From contig JAEESZ010000005.1 of assembly GCA_016286535.1 (NCBI GenBank), forward strand, positions 220,585-257,761: a stretch of 37,177 nucleotides of DNA, given 5' to 3'. Position numbers and translations under genes: made by a program. This document shows positions 1 through 8,519 of the stretch, one piece after another. How positions within the stretch are numbered: position 1 is the first letter of the stretch; the number at the start of each line of letters is the position of its first letter. Under the pieces are notes generated by a model. That model was not told the origin of the DNA, did no database searches, and saw nothing but the letters and a program-made list of their open reading frames with translations. This DNA is from Treponema sp. Lineage in GTDB: Bacteria; Spirochaetota; Spirochaetia; Treponematales; Treponemataceae.

Positions 1-2
1 TT

Positions 3-650
3 TGCTTAAATCTTTTAATTTTTGTTTCAGTAGTATTTTCTACAACAGCCATGTTAACCGGCTTTAATTTTATGGGCGGCAGCGGTGTATTGTCAGCTGC
101 AAACTGGCTTGCTTTCAGATATTTTACGGTAGACTCTAATGTGCTTGCCGGTCTGGTATCTCTGCTTTACATAATTTACATGCTGACTCCAGCCGGAAAA
201 AAATCAGAAAGACTTCCAAAGGCAATGTATATTCTTAAGCTTGCTGCAACAACCGGTGTTACATTAACAATGATGGTTACAGTCTTCTTCCTGGCCCCCC
301 GCAGTGCTACAACCTATTGGGATTTATTTATGAATTCCAATCTTTTTATGCATTTGCTTACACCACTTTTCTGCATAATTACCTTTGTTTTCTTTGAGGC
401 AGCAGACAATCCTTCTTTTGCTCTAAGTCCTGCCGGCGTAATTCCAATGGTACTTTATGCATCTTTCTATATTCCAAATATCTTTTTACATCTGGAAAAC
501 GGAAAGACTTCCTACAATTATGACTGGTACGGCTTTTTGTTTGCAGGCGTAAACACAGTCTGGATTGTTGTGCCTCTTATCCTTCTTATTACCTGGGTTT
601 TTGCCATCTGCTTATGGGGCTTTAACAGGCTTTGTAATTCTAAGCGTTAG
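3..650 (+). CDS. Pr6Pr-like multi-pass membrane protein (5' end cut by window)
   Basis: The reading frame is open from the first bases of the window, so the true start lies upstream; the first in-window ATG is at 51. The protein is strongly hydrophobic with about six membrane segments, and the residues before the ATG also look like a membrane helix. The pattern (FRYFTVDSN near the N-terminus, a FMHLLTPLF helix, a NYDWYGF segment before the last helix) resembles Pr6Pr-family bacterial membrane proteins of about 200-220 residues. Function is unknown. Its 3' end overlaps the convergent GH3 gene by 11 nt, and no terminator is seen. The family call is from recalled similarity only. Confidence 0.6.
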   Translation, partial: CLNLLIFVSVVFSTTAMLTGFNFMGGSGVLSAANWLAFRYFTVDSNVLAGLVSLLYIIYMLTPAGKKSERLPKAMYILKLAATTGVTLTMMVTVFFLAPRSATTYWDLFMNSNLFMHLLTPLFCIITFVFFEAADNPSFALSPAGVIPMVLYASFYIPNIFLHLENGKTSYNYDWYGFLFAGVNTVWIVVPLILLITWVFAICLWGFNRLCNSKR

Positions 651-2976
651 CCTTTCGCAAAATCCAATTAACAAGTTTAGTAGAAATCAAACCTCCGCTG
701 GTGCTTATAAGGCTTTCCAGCGGATTTTCTTTTATGGCGCTTATTGCAATTTTTACAGAAGGATCATCCTTAGATTTACCTTTCATAGAAAATAAAAGTC
801 CCCGGGTAAGAATTTTTAAAAAGATTCTTACAAAGCGGCTTTCTTTTGCCATATCGCCAAGGCTGTTCTGGCTTGTAAAAGAGCCCTTGTGCACTTCTTC
901 TACATAAAGATTATTAAAGAACTTTTCATAAAGGGTGGTAGAAGGAATATAGGAAGAGTTTGCTTCGTTATTAATAAAGTCAGCAGCTTCCTTAGAAAGA
1001 GAAATTTCTTTTTCGAGCACAATATTGTTTACAGATTTTCCAACCTGAATTTTATAGCTGCCATCCCTTGCAAGAAAATCATGAATACTGATGTCATATT
1101 CCTTAAAAGAATTGTCGTCCAGTTCAATGCAAACGGTTTTGCTTTCTTTAGCCTTCAGACTTGTTTTTGCAAAGCCCCTCAGCTGAGGGATATCAGTGCA
1201 TACATAAACCTGAGAAATTTCGCTTCCATCAACATCACCGGTATTTGAAAGCTCAAAGCTAAGGGTGATTTTGCCAGGGGAAGGCTGATTAATTTTAAGG
1301 TCTGAATACTCAAAACTGGTGTAACTTAAGCCAAATCCGAACTCGTAGCGAACCGGAATATTCTTTGCCGTATAGTGACGGTAACCTACAAGGCAGCCTT
1401 CTTTATATTCAATGTTATCGCCTTCGGGTGCAAAATTGCCATAGCAGGGAGTGTCTTCAATTCTGTAAGGGAAACTTTCTGCAAGTTTTCCGGAAGGATT
1501 TTTTTTTCCGCTTAAAAGACTTGCACAGGCTTCTCCGCAGGCTTCGCCGCAAAGGTACATATGTAAAATTGCCTTTACCCGGTCTGCAAAATAAAAGTCT
1601 ACCGGTGCACCACTAAAAGAAACAATGATGACTTTGGCTCCAAGATTAAGGGTTCTTTCGAGCAGGGTAAGCTGATTTTCCGGCAGAGAAAGACTGCTTC
1701 TGTCAAAGCCTTCGCCTTCAAATTCTTCAGAAAGACCGCAGAAAAATAAAACCGGGCAATCTTTTTGAACTGCTTCGGTTATAAGAGCAACGGCTTCTTT
1801 TTCCAGCTCCTGGTCGTTTTCTTCTTTTTTGTATAAATCAGAATTATAGCCCTGGGCATAATTTACTTTATAGCCGCAGTTTTTAAGGCTTTCAAGTGCA
1901 TTGGGATAGACTGCTGAATTAATATGACTGGAACCGCCCCCCTGAAATTTCATTTCTTTTGCCATCTGGCCAATAACATAAAGTTCTTCTTCTTTTAGTG
2001 GAAGAATAGAATCATTTTTCAAAAGGACTGCAGAATCGCAGGCAAGCTTAAGGGCAATAGCATGCTGCTCTGTAAAATCAAGTTTTCCGCAAGGTTTTTT
2101 CTTATCCCATTCTCTGTAATTTTTTGCAAGGTCAATTATGAGGGAATTTGCTTCGTCCAGTTTTTCGCGTAATTCCTGGTCGCTGTCATATTTTTCGAGC
2201 AGCTGGGAATCAAAATATCCGCAGGAATCCGGCATGGCAAGAGTCATTCCGGCCTTTAAACAGTCATTTGCTCCCATACAGGCTCCCCAGTCAGAAATAA
2301 CGACTCCCTTATATTGCCATTTGTTTCTTAAAAGTTCGGTTAGAAGAAAGGGACTTTTTGCTGCGTATTCGCCATTTACCTTGTTATAGGAAACCATAAG
2401 GGCATGAGGATTTGCTTCTTTTATGACAATTTCAAAGGCTCTTAAATAAATTTCAAAAAGAGTTTTTTCATCAACAATTGAATTGGAAGTCTGACGCCTT
2501 TTTTCCTGATTGTTGCAGGCATAGTGTTTAACACAAGACCCCCTTCCGTTTTGCTGCAGGCCTTTTACATATTCGGCGGCAAGGCTTCCTGCCAGGTAGG
2601 GATCTTCAGAAAAATATTCAAAGTTTCTTCCGCACAGGGGAGATCTTTTAATATTGATTCCGGGGCCAAGAACTAAATCTACAGAATCATTTACGGCTTC
2701 GTCAGAAATTGCCTTACCAAGTAAGGCTAGACTTTCCCTGTTCCAGCTTGATGCAATGCAGCTTGCGGTTGGAAAGCAGGTTGCCAGGTGACTGTTGTTT
2801 AAGTCTGAATAATTTTCTGCATCCTGTTTTCTTAGTCCGTGGGGACCATCACTCATCCAGAAAGCAGGGATTTTTCCCCCGGCATCAAAAGTTTCCCAGC
2901 TTCCCTTACCGTTAAATAATCTGATTTTTTCTTTTTTAGATAGTGATTTTACTATCTCTGAGCTTGTAGTAAACAT
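640..2976 (-). CDS. GH3 family beta-glucosidase / exo-glycosidase
   Basis: This 778-residue protein has the usual GH3 order: an N-terminal TIM barrel (about 1-290), an alpha/beta sandwich (about 310-520) and a fibronectin-III-like domain (about 580-660). Visible motifs are MSDGPHG (41-47), KHYACNNQE (150-158) and VISDWGA with the expected nucleophile Asp229; the EGEGFDR stretch near 420-426 holds the likely acid/base glutamate. It should release terminal beta-linked sugars from plant or host oligosaccharides. No signal peptide is present, so it is probably cytoplasmic and acts on imported sugars. A roughly 80-residue C-terminal extension after the Fn3 domain is less typical. The start is supported by an AAAGGAG ribosome binding site about 9 nt upstream. 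Exact substrate cannot be read from sequence. Confidence 0.93.
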   Translation of the reverse strand: MFTTSSEIVKSLSKKEKIRLFNGKGSWETFDAGGKIPAFWMSDGPHGLRKQDAENYSDLNNSHLATCFPTASCIASSWNRESLALLGKAISDEAVNDSVDLVLGPGINIKRSPLCGRNFEYFSEDPYLAGSLAAEYVKGLQQNGRGSCVKHYACNNQEKRRQTSNSIVDEKTLFEIYLRAFEIVIKEANPHALMVSYNKVNGEYAAKSPFLLTELLRNKWQYKGVVISDWGACMGANDCLKAGMTLAMPDSCGYFDSQLLEKYDSDQELREKLDEANSLIIDLAKNYREWDKKKPCGKLDFTEQHAIALKLACDSAVLLKNDSILPLKEEELYVIGQMAKEMKFQGGGSSHINSAVYPNALESLKNCGYKVNYAQGYNSDLYKKEENDQELEKEAVALITEAVQKDCPVLFFCGLSEEFEGEGFDRSSLSLPENQLTLLERTLNLGAKVIIVSFSGAPVDFYFADRVKAILHMYLCGEACGEACASLLSGKKNPSGKLAESFPYRIEDTPCYGNFAPEGDNIEYKEGCLVGYRHYTAKNIPVRYEFGFGLSYTSFEYSDLKINQPSPGKITLSFELSNTGDVDGSEISQVYVCTDIPQLRGFAKTSLKAKESKTVCIELDDNSFKEYDISIHDFLARDGSYKIQVGKSVNNIVLEKEISLSKEAADFINNEANSSYIPSTTLYEKFFNNLYVEEVHKGSFTSQNSLGDMAKESRFVRIFLKILTRGLLFSMKGKSKDDPSVKIAISAIKENPLESLISTSGGLISTKLVNWILRKANA

Positions 2977-3066
2977 TTATAAATCTCCTTTATTTTATTC
3001 TAAGTTTAATTTTGCAATTATTTTTTTCTGCCGTCAATAAGAAAATATCTTAATTAGAAAGGGGAA

Positions 3067-3095
3067 TTGCAGCTTTTTTTTTGCTAAGATAAAAT
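3067..3095 (+). promoter_or_regulatory. Promoter of tcdA, predicted leaderless
   Basis: A -35 TTGCAG (3067-3072), 17-nt spacer and -10 TAAAAT (3090-3095) end six nt before the ATG at 3102. There is no Shine-Dalgarno sequence in the gap. Transcription would start at or within a base or two of the ATG. Confidence 0.55.
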
Positions 3096-3101
3096 GCAGG
3101 T

Positions 3102-3806
3102 ATGGAAGATTTAGCAGAAAATCAGTTTGATAGAACAGCCCTGCTTTTAGGAGAAAGGGCTGTAGAGGCCCTTAGCCGTGCACATGTTGCTGTTTTTGGA
3201 GTTGGCGGAGTAGGGGGCTATGTTGTAGAAGCCCTTGTTAGAAGCGGAATTCAGAATATTGATATTATTGATAATGATACTGTCTGCCTTACAAATTTAA
3301 ATCGCCAGATAATTGCGCTGCATTCTTCTTTGGGCCGTTACAAGGTTGATGTTATGAAAGAGAGGATTTTAGATATAAATCCCCGGGCAAAGGTTAATGC
3401 CTTAAAGTGTTTTTATCTTCCCGAAACTGCCGGTCTTTTTGACTTTTCTAAATATGATTATGTGGTAGATGCCGTTGATACAGTTACTGCAAAAATGTCG
3501 TTGATTAGTCAGGCAAAGGCTGCCGGCTGTAAAATTATCTGCAGTATGGGGGCCGGAAATAAGCTGGATCCTACAATGTTTGAAGTAGCTGATATTTCTA
3601 AAACTTCTGTTTGCCCTCTGGCCCGGGTTGTCCGCCAGGAATGTAAAAAAAGAAATATTAAGGATGTAAAGGTTGTTTTTTCAAAAGAAAAGCCGGTCAC
3701 TTTTTCTGGAAAGATGAATCCTGATTCTCCCGGCAGCACAGCCTTTGTTCCCTCTGTGGCCGGGTTAATAATTGCGGGCGAGGTAATAAAGGATTTAACC
3801 AGGTAG
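3102..3806 (+). CDS. tcdA: tRNA threonylcarbamoyladenosine dehydratase
   Basis: TcdA (CsdL/YgdL) is an E1-like ATP-dependent enzyme that cyclises t6A to ct6A at position 37 of ANN-decoding tRNAs. The 234-residue protein has the glycine-rich nucleotide loop GVGGVGG (33-39), the acidic IDIIDNDTV strand, the TNLNRQ motif and the VVDAVDTVTAK segment of this family. The PDSPGSTAFVPSVAGLIIAGEVI tail region is also typical. It is slightly shorter than the E. coli protein. It stands alone, with no csdA/csdE neighbour. The ATG follows a -10-like box by 6 nt, so translation is probably leaderless. Confidence 0.9.
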   Translation: MEDLAENQFDRTALLLGERAVEALSRAHVAVFGVGGVGGYVVEALVRSGIQNIDIIDNDTVCLTNLNRQIIALHSSLGRYKVDVMKERILDINPRAKVNALKCFYLPETAGLFDFSKYDYVVDAVDTVTAKMSLISQAKAAGCKIICSMGAGNKLDPTMFEVADISKTSVCPLARVVRQECKKRNIKDVKVVFSKEKPVTFSGKMNPDSPGSTAFVPSVAGLIIAGEVIKDLTR

Positions 3807-3883
3807 TCTTCCTTCCCGCGCATTAGTCTTTCTTCCGCGCATTAGTTTTTCTTCCTGCGCGTTATATCTTCTTCCACCGCGCC
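3806..3883. repeat. Short degenerate tandem repeat between tcdA and aldo/keto reductase
   Basis: Four imperfect copies of a 19-20 nt unit resembling GTCTTTCTTCCGCGCATTA lie head to tail and fill the whole gap between the two convergent genes. The last copy runs up to the stop codon of the reductase. No hairpin terminator is visible here. Function unknown. Confidence 0.7.
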
Positions 3884-5062
3884 CTATTTAAGCATGAATT
3901 TTTTTGCAACTGCAATTCCAATTTTGTATGGAAGAGGGCGCAAAGCCTTGTCTGCCTTTTTTAGTTCTTCCCTTATGGAAATATTCTGAGGACAGTGTTT
4001 CTCGCATTTACCGCAGCCAATGCATTGACTGGCAGTGGAATTGATTTTTCTTAGGCCAACAGTCTGAGCAAATTCCCAGCGGCCGGAATGTTTGTTTTCT
4101 GTGTACATTTCGTTGTAACAGCGGAAGATGGCGGGAATGTCGACGTTTTTTGGGCAGGGCATGCAGTAACGGCAGGCGGTACAGTTTACCTTCATTCTGG
4201 AATTAATTTCAGTTTTGATTTTTTCCAGGAAGGCAAAATCTTCTTCTGTAAGGTCCCCGACTTTTGCTTCTGAGGCAACCCGGCTGTTTTCCTGAATCAT
4301 CTGAATGGAATTCATACCGCTAAGAACGCAGGTAACTCCTTCCTGATTGTATAACCATCTGAAGGCCCATTCTGCAGGAGTCCATCCCCGCTTATTTTCT
4401 TTTATCATCTTTTTTGCAGTTTCCGGCAGTAAATCTACCAGCTTGCCGCCTCTTAAAGGCTCCATAATCATAACCGGAATTCCAAGTCTGTGGGCTTCTT
4501 CAAGACCTTCCCTTCCGGCCTGGGCAAATTCATCAAGATAATTGTATTGAATCAGACAAATATCCCAGTCATAATCGTGAAGGATTTTTTTGAACATATC
4601 TTTGTCGCCGTGGAAAGAAAATCCAATGTTTCTTATGGCTCCGCTTTTCTTCTTCTCGGCAATCCAGTCAATTACTCCGTTCTTTTTTAAGTTTTCCCAG
4701 GCAACAAAATCTGTAAGGTGATGCATAAGATAATAATCAACATAATCTGTCTGCAGGCGGGAAAGTTCTTCCTTAAAATAACGGTCCAGGGCTCCTGGAT
4801 TATTAACAAGATATTGAGGCAGCTTGGTAGCAATTTTTACCTTGTCGCGAATATTATTCTTTTTAAATATTGTTCCAATGGCGGCTTCGCTGCCAGGATA
4901 AATGTAGGCAGTATCAAAATAATTAATGCCGGAATTATAAGCTTCTAAGATTTCTTTTTCTGCTTTTTCAAGATCAATACCACCAGCCTTTGTGGTAAAG
5001 CGCATACATCCATAACCTAATAATGAAACGGGATTGCCATATTTATCATTTCTATAGTTCAT
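3884..5062 (-). CDS. Aldo/keto reductase with C-terminal 4Fe-4S ferredoxin domain
   Basis: The N-terminal 280 residues form an aldo/keto reductase barrel: GYGCMRFTT near the start, the YFDTAYIYPGSE motif with catalytic Asp and Tyr, a downstream Lys in KIATKLP and His in the YYLMHHL strand. The last 100 residues carry a cysteine cluster (CTACRYCMPCPKNVDIP) and a second one (CIGCGKCEKHCP), as in predicted oxidoreductases of the aldo/keto family that pair the barrel with a 4Fe-4S domain. The likely role is reduction of carbonyl compounds linked to ferredoxin-type electron carriers; substrate unknown. It is 392 residues, full length for the group. No ribosome binding site is seen; a TATATT box ends six nt before the ATG. 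Confidence 0.9.
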   Translation of the reverse strand: MNYRNDKYGNPVSLLGYGCMRFTTKAGGIDLEKAEKEILEAYNSGINYFDTAYIYPGSEAAIGTIFKKNNIRDKVKIATKLPQYLVNNPGALDRYFKEELSRLQTDYVDYYLMHHLTDFVAWENLKKNGVIDWIAEKKKSGAIRNIGFSFHGDKDMFKKILHDYDWDICLIQYNYLDEFAQAGREGLEEAHRLGIPVMIMEPLRGGKLVDLLPETAKKMIKENKRGWTPAEWAFRWLYNQEGVTCVLSGMNSIQMIQENSRVASEAKVGDLTEEDFAFLEKIKTEINSRMKVNCTACRYCMPCPKNVDIPAIFRCYNEMYTENKHSGRWEFAQTVGLRKINSTASQCIGCGKCEKHCPQNISIREELKKADKALRPLPYKIGIAVAKKFMLK

Positions 5063-5108
5063 ATAATAAATATAGCATCGAAATTATGAGGCTTCCTGTA
5101 ACATTTTG

Positions 5109-6035
5109 TTATTTAATTCTGATTTTCGGAGAGTCTGTCTGAGAGTGATCAAGAATAAAATCATCAGGGAAATTGTTTTGTATGATTTTTATAAGTTTAC
5201 CGTGCAGGCGTTCCCCTGTAATATCAAAAAGTTTTTCTCCTGCCTGAGAAATAAGAACTAAGTCATTTTTACCCTGGCAGAAATATTCCTGAGTCTTCTT
5301 TATTGCATTTACCAGATCTTCTTTTGTAAAGCAGATATCAGATTTTTCGTTATCCGGTTTTTCAACTTTTCCAGCTTTTTCATTTCTTACAAGTGATACC
5401 GGAAGCTTTGCTGCAGGAGCTTTTTCTTCAACCTCTGGTAAATCGGTAATATCTGTAAAGATGGCTTTTGCTGAACGTTTTTTTACCAGCTCTGCAATAT
5501 TTATGGTTGAATCTGCAATATCCAGTAATTCATCGGATGCAGTTGTAGTTCCTAATTCTTTATCTTCAAAATGTATATAAATAATTAAGGTCTTTACTCC
5601 ATCTTTTGAAAGGCCTTTTACCAGCGGCCAGAAATCAGAGTCACCTGCCATTAAAACAAGATAGTCGTAGGCCTCTTTTTCGTAGTAATCCTTAGTTGCA
5701 TGAAAAACAAGATTTGTGTCTACGCCGTCTTCTTTTAAGCCGCCGTTCTTTTTTGTCTTTAAAGGAGTAGAATGCTTGGTTATTTGAGCATGCTCCATGG
5801 AGTTGTAAAGATAATCTCTTTTATCGTTATTTGTTATTAATTTTGTTCCAACAAAGAAGTGGGAATCCAGGGTGCAGCGTTTGTTTTTTTCTGCTTTTGA
5901 AATGGTATCTGTTATAAAGTCTAAGAAATTATTCCAGTCGATATTCTTTTTATAAAACTTTGCAAGATATTCTGTTATATGAAAAGTGAAATTTCCGTCA
6001 ATATATAAACGCGCTTTAATCTTATCATCACTCAT
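5109..6035 (-). CDS. NYN-domain (PIN-like) protein, LabA/DUF88 type
   Basis: Residues 1-185 match the NYN (PIN-like) fold: an N-terminal LYIDGNF strand with Asp13, a VDTNL motif with Asp106 and an MAGDSDF motif with Asp132 and Asp134, which together would bind a catalytic metal. Such proteins are thought to be RNases or RNA-binding factors. A charged linker (about 190-235) leads to a C-terminal domain of about 75 residues that looks like a small winged helix or OST-HTH/LOTUS-type RNA-binding module; that part is inference. The gene is divergent from the YhcC-GNAT gene and their promoters overlap. No ribosome binding site precedes the ATG. Confidence 0.82.
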   Translation of the reverse strand: MSDDKIKARLYIDGNFTFHITEYLAKFYKKNIDWNNFLDFITDTISKAEKNKRCTLDSHFFVGTKLITNNDKRDYLYNSMEHAQITKHSTPLKTKKNGGLKEDGVDTNLVFHATKDYYEKEAYDYLVLMAGDSDFWPLVKGLSKDGVKTLIIYIHFEDKELGTTTASDELLDIADSTINIAELVKKRSAKAIFTDITDLPEVEEKAPAAKLPVSLVRNEKAGKVEKPDNEKSDICFTKEDLVNAIKKTQEYFCQGKNDLVLISQAGEKLFDITGERLHGKLIKIIQNNFPDDFILDHSQTDSPKIRIK

Positions 6036-6041
6036 AGTTAA

Positions 6042-6089
6042 AATATACTTTAGAAAAATCTTATCGTCTATATGTATTTTTACTATAAT
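6042..6089. promoter_or_regulatory. Back-to-back overlapping promoters of the NYN and YhcC-GNAT genes
   Basis: Minus strand: -35 TAGACG (6065-6070), 17-nt spacer, -10 TATATT (6042-6047), six nt before the NYN start. Plus strand: -35 TTATCG (6061-6066), 17-nt spacer, -10 TATAAT (6084-6089), six nt before the ATG at 6096. The two -35 elements share bases 6065-6066, so simultaneous RNA polymerase binding seems unlikely. Both transcripts would be leaderless. Confidence 0.5.
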
Positions 6090-6095
6090 GTAACT

Positions 6096-7592
6096 ATGCT
6101 TACTTCTTCAGATTTTTACAAAAAGATTTTTTCCTGCAAGGTATATAAGATTTCCATCGACGCCGGCTGTACCTGTCCAAATAGAGATGGCAGTAAAGCT
6201 TATGGCGGCTGTATTTTTTGCTCTGAACGTGGTAGCGGCGATTTTGCTTCCGGCCCCGGTCTTTCTGTCCAGGAGCAGATAAAGGCCGGTAAAGCTCTTG
6301 TAGAAAAAAAACTTAAGGGAAGGAGCGGAAAGCGGGAAGGTAAGTATCTGGCTTATTTTCAGAATTTTACTTCGACCTATGGAGACCTTAATAATCTTGT
6401 AAAAAAATACAGGGAGGCTCTGGCCTGCCCCGGTGTAGCCGGTCTTTGCATTGCCACCAGGCCTGACTGTCTTGGAGAAGATATCCTTCAGGAAATTGCG
6501 GAGCTTTCCAAAAATCATTTTGTCCAGCTGGAACTTGGCCTGCAGACCGCCAGCGAAAACTCCGGAAAGTTCATAAACCGCTGCTATTCAAATGAAGATT
6601 ATCAGGATGCCGTTAAAAGAATCAAAAAGGCTGCACCTTCTGTTCATATCGTCAGTCATCTGATTTTCGGACTGCCGGGAGAAGACTCCTCTGATATGAT
6701 GAAATCTCTGGATTTTGTAGTTAAAACAAATACGGCATTTAAGGATTATTTTGGCCTTAAGATTACAGTGCTTTATATTTTACAAAACACCAGGCTTGCG
6801 GCTTTGTACGGGGAAGGAAAATATAAGCCTCTTTCTAAAGAAGAATATTATTCCCTTATAAAAGCTGCCTTAGAGAGGCTGCCGGAAGAATGTGTGCTTC
6901 ACCGGCTTACGGGCGATCCTCCTAAAAATCTTTTAATTGAGCCTGAATGGACCAAAGACAAAAAAAGGGTGATGAACGAAATTGAAAAAATCAGGGAGTT
7001 ATATTTACTTCCGATTAAGCCTTTTAATATGGAAAATCTTCCTCAAATTGTGAATCTTGTAGAAGATATGTGGAGCCCTTCTTCGGGCGACAGGGCTTTC
7101 CGGCGGCTTTATGTGGAATATGTTGTAAGGCATAATATAAGCGAAAACGAGTATCACTATGAACTGGCAGGTAAAGGCGGCCTGGTTTCTGCTGCCTTTT
7201 TTACAAGGAAGGGCGACGCTTGTAAGGTGGATGAATGGTTCAAAGATAAGATTTCTTCTTATTCTGATGAACTTAAAGAAGTGGCTCAGGCTGGAAAAAT
7301 ATTTTTAGATTACATGGACCAGAAAACCCTTTCTTATATGAAGGAGGAGGATATAAAACTTTCTCTTTTTGTAAGTCTTAAGAAAGGGGCCGGGTCTGTT
7401 ATTTTAAATAGAATCTGCCAGCTTTTGAAAAAGCAGGGATGGAAAAAGCTCTATCTCTGGACGGACTGTGAATGCAACTGGCAGTGGTACTTTAGTCATG
7501 GTTTTACACTTGTAGAAGAGGATAATTACAAGCCTTATGAAAAAGACGGTCCTTATAAAACTTATATCTTTTCCAAAAAACTGCAGGATTAA
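6096..7592 (+). CDS. YhcC-like radical SAM protein fused to a GNAT acetyltransferase domain
   Basis: The first roughly 305 residues match the TIGR01212/YhcC radical SAM family: CPNRDG and GCIFC supply cluster cysteines (Cys27, Cys39, Cys42 from this start), followed by YFQNFTSTYG, IATRPDC and QLELGLQT, all family hallmarks. Residues from about 310 to the end form a second domain ending in a GNAT-like segment (GSVILNRICQLLKKQGW, then YFSHGFTLVEED). YhcC proteins normally stop near 300 residues, so this is a fusion. An earlier in-frame ATG at 6072 lies upstream of a TATAAT box and is probably not used; the start at 6096 sits six nt after that box. The substrate of either domain is not known. 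Confidence 0.88.
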   Translation: MLTSSDFYKKIFSCKVYKISIDAGCTCPNRDGSKAYGGCIFCSERGSGDFASGPGLSVQEQIKAGKALVEKKLKGRSGKREGKYLAYFQNFTSTYGDLNNLVKKYREALACPGVAGLCIATRPDCLGEDILQEIAELSKNHFVQLELGLQTASENSGKFINRCYSNEDYQDAVKRIKKAAPSVHIVSHLIFGLPGEDSSDMMKSLDFVVKTNTAFKDYFGLKITVLYILQNTRLAALYGEGKYKPLSKEEYYSLIKAALERLPEECVLHRLTGDPPKNLLIEPEWTKDKKRVMNEIEKIRELYLLPIKPFNMENLPQIVNLVEDMWSPSSGDRAFRRLYVEYVVRHNISENEYHYELAGKGGLVSAAFFTRKGDACKVDEWFKDKISSYSDELKEVAQAGKIFLDYMDQKTLSYMKEEDIKLSLFVSLKKGAGSVILNRICQLLKKQGWKKLYLWTDCECNWQWYFSHGFTLVEEDNYKPYEKDGPYKTYIFSKKLQD

Positions 7593-8443
7593 TTTCTGCA
7601 GATAATTTCTGTTTTGCTTTTGTCGCAAATATCTTCTTCAAGTATTAACTGGCCGATTGAATCAGCAAGGATTTTTCCACCTAAAGGATTTTTTACACTG
7701 TCGATGCTTCCCTGAATTTCTGCCTGAACTGTAGAACGTTCAAAGGCCAGGTCGCAGTTTTCCATACTGCAGTTTACGAGTTTAAGGTTTTTGCAGTAGC
7801 AGAATGGCTGGGTACCGATAATTTTACAATTAATCAGGGTAAGGTTTTCGGAATACCAGGCAAGATATTCTCCTTTAATTATGCTGTCCCTTACGGTAAC
7901 ATTTTTTGTGTGCCAGAAGGCATCCTTGGTGTCCAGAAAGGAATTAGAAATTTCAAGATTTTCATTATACTGGAAGGAATATTTGCCTTTCATTTGAAGA
8001 CGGCTGATTTTAGAATCGCTTACTTCAAAAAAAGGATATTCTGACTGTTCAATTATCATATTCTCAATGGTAAGTTTCTGACATTTCCATGCGAATTCTG
8101 TGGAATTAACTGTGGTATTTTTTATAGTAATATTTTCGCATTCCCTCAGGGCTTTTATTCCGCCAAGCCTGCAGTCTTCAATCTGTAGATTTGTATCATA
8201 CCAGAAAGCGGCCCTGCAGTTTTCTGTAAGACTTGTTGCCGAGATTTTAGAATTATCCATATGCCAGAAAGGATAGCGAAGATTCATATAGCAGGAGTCT
8301 ACACAAATATTGCGGCTTTCCTTTAAGGCCGACTCACCGTCAGCAGGACCATCAAAACGGCAGTTTTTAACAAGAGCATCTTTAATTCCGTATAAGGCTC
8401 TTTCCTGATCATAAGTCTGGTTTTCGAAAGTTTGTATTGACAT
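7589..8443 (-). CDS. DUF3737 family protein, predicted right-handed beta-helix
   Basis: The 284-residue protein opens with a FENQTYDQERALYG segment and a CRFDGPADGESALKE motif, followed by short repeating strands with ladders of Asn, Cys, Phe and Trp (for example RYPFWHMDN, RAAFWYDTN, KDAFWHTKN). This is the DUF3737 pattern, a predicted parallel beta-helix found widely in gut bacteria. No enzymatic residues can be assigned and there is no signal peptide. Its 3' end overlaps that of the YhcC-GNAT gene by 4 nt. The ATG has no ribosome binding site and lies 7 nt after a TATACT box. Confidence 0.85.
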   Translation of the reverse strand: MSIQTFENQTYDQERALYGIKDALVKNCRFDGPADGESALKESRNICVDSCYMNLRYPFWHMDNSKISATSLTENCRAAFWYDTNLQIEDCRLGGIKALRECENITIKNTTVNSTEFAWKCQKLTIENMIIEQSEYPFFEVSDSKISRLQMKGKYSFQYNENLEISNSFLDTKDAFWHTKNVTVRDSIIKGEYLAWYSENLTLINCKIIGTQPFCYCKNLKLVNCSMENCDLAFERSTVQAEIQGSIDSVKNPLGGKILADSIGQLILEEDICDKSKTEIICRN

Positions 8444-8450
8444 ATAAAAG

Positions 8451-8479
8451 AGTATACAATATTATTTAATTGTGTACAA
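8451..8479 (-). promoter_or_regulatory. Promoter of the DUF3737 gene with nearby dyad
   Basis: Reading leftward, -35 TTGTAC (8474-8479), 17-nt spacer and -10 TATACT (8451-8456) end seven nt before the ATG. A small dyad, ATTGT-GT-ACAAT (8469-8480), overlaps the -35 and repeats as partial ACAAT copies on both sides. The divergent flavodoxin gene starts at 8520, so a regulator bound here could affect both. Confidence 0.45.
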
Positions 8480-8519
8480 TACAATCGAGTAAAATTGTTA
8501 GACACAAGGAGTTAGCAGA

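Noticed and set aside
701..2915. Antisense ORFs inside the GH3 gene (and similar ones inside other long genes)
   Set aside because: They overlap a strongly conserved gene on the opposite strand and have no homology, promoter or ribosome site.
8461..8519. A firm plus-strand promoter for the flavodoxin-GPx operon
   Set aside because: TAAAAT at 8490-8495 is a possible -10, but no -35 lies at an acceptable distance, so no feature was called.
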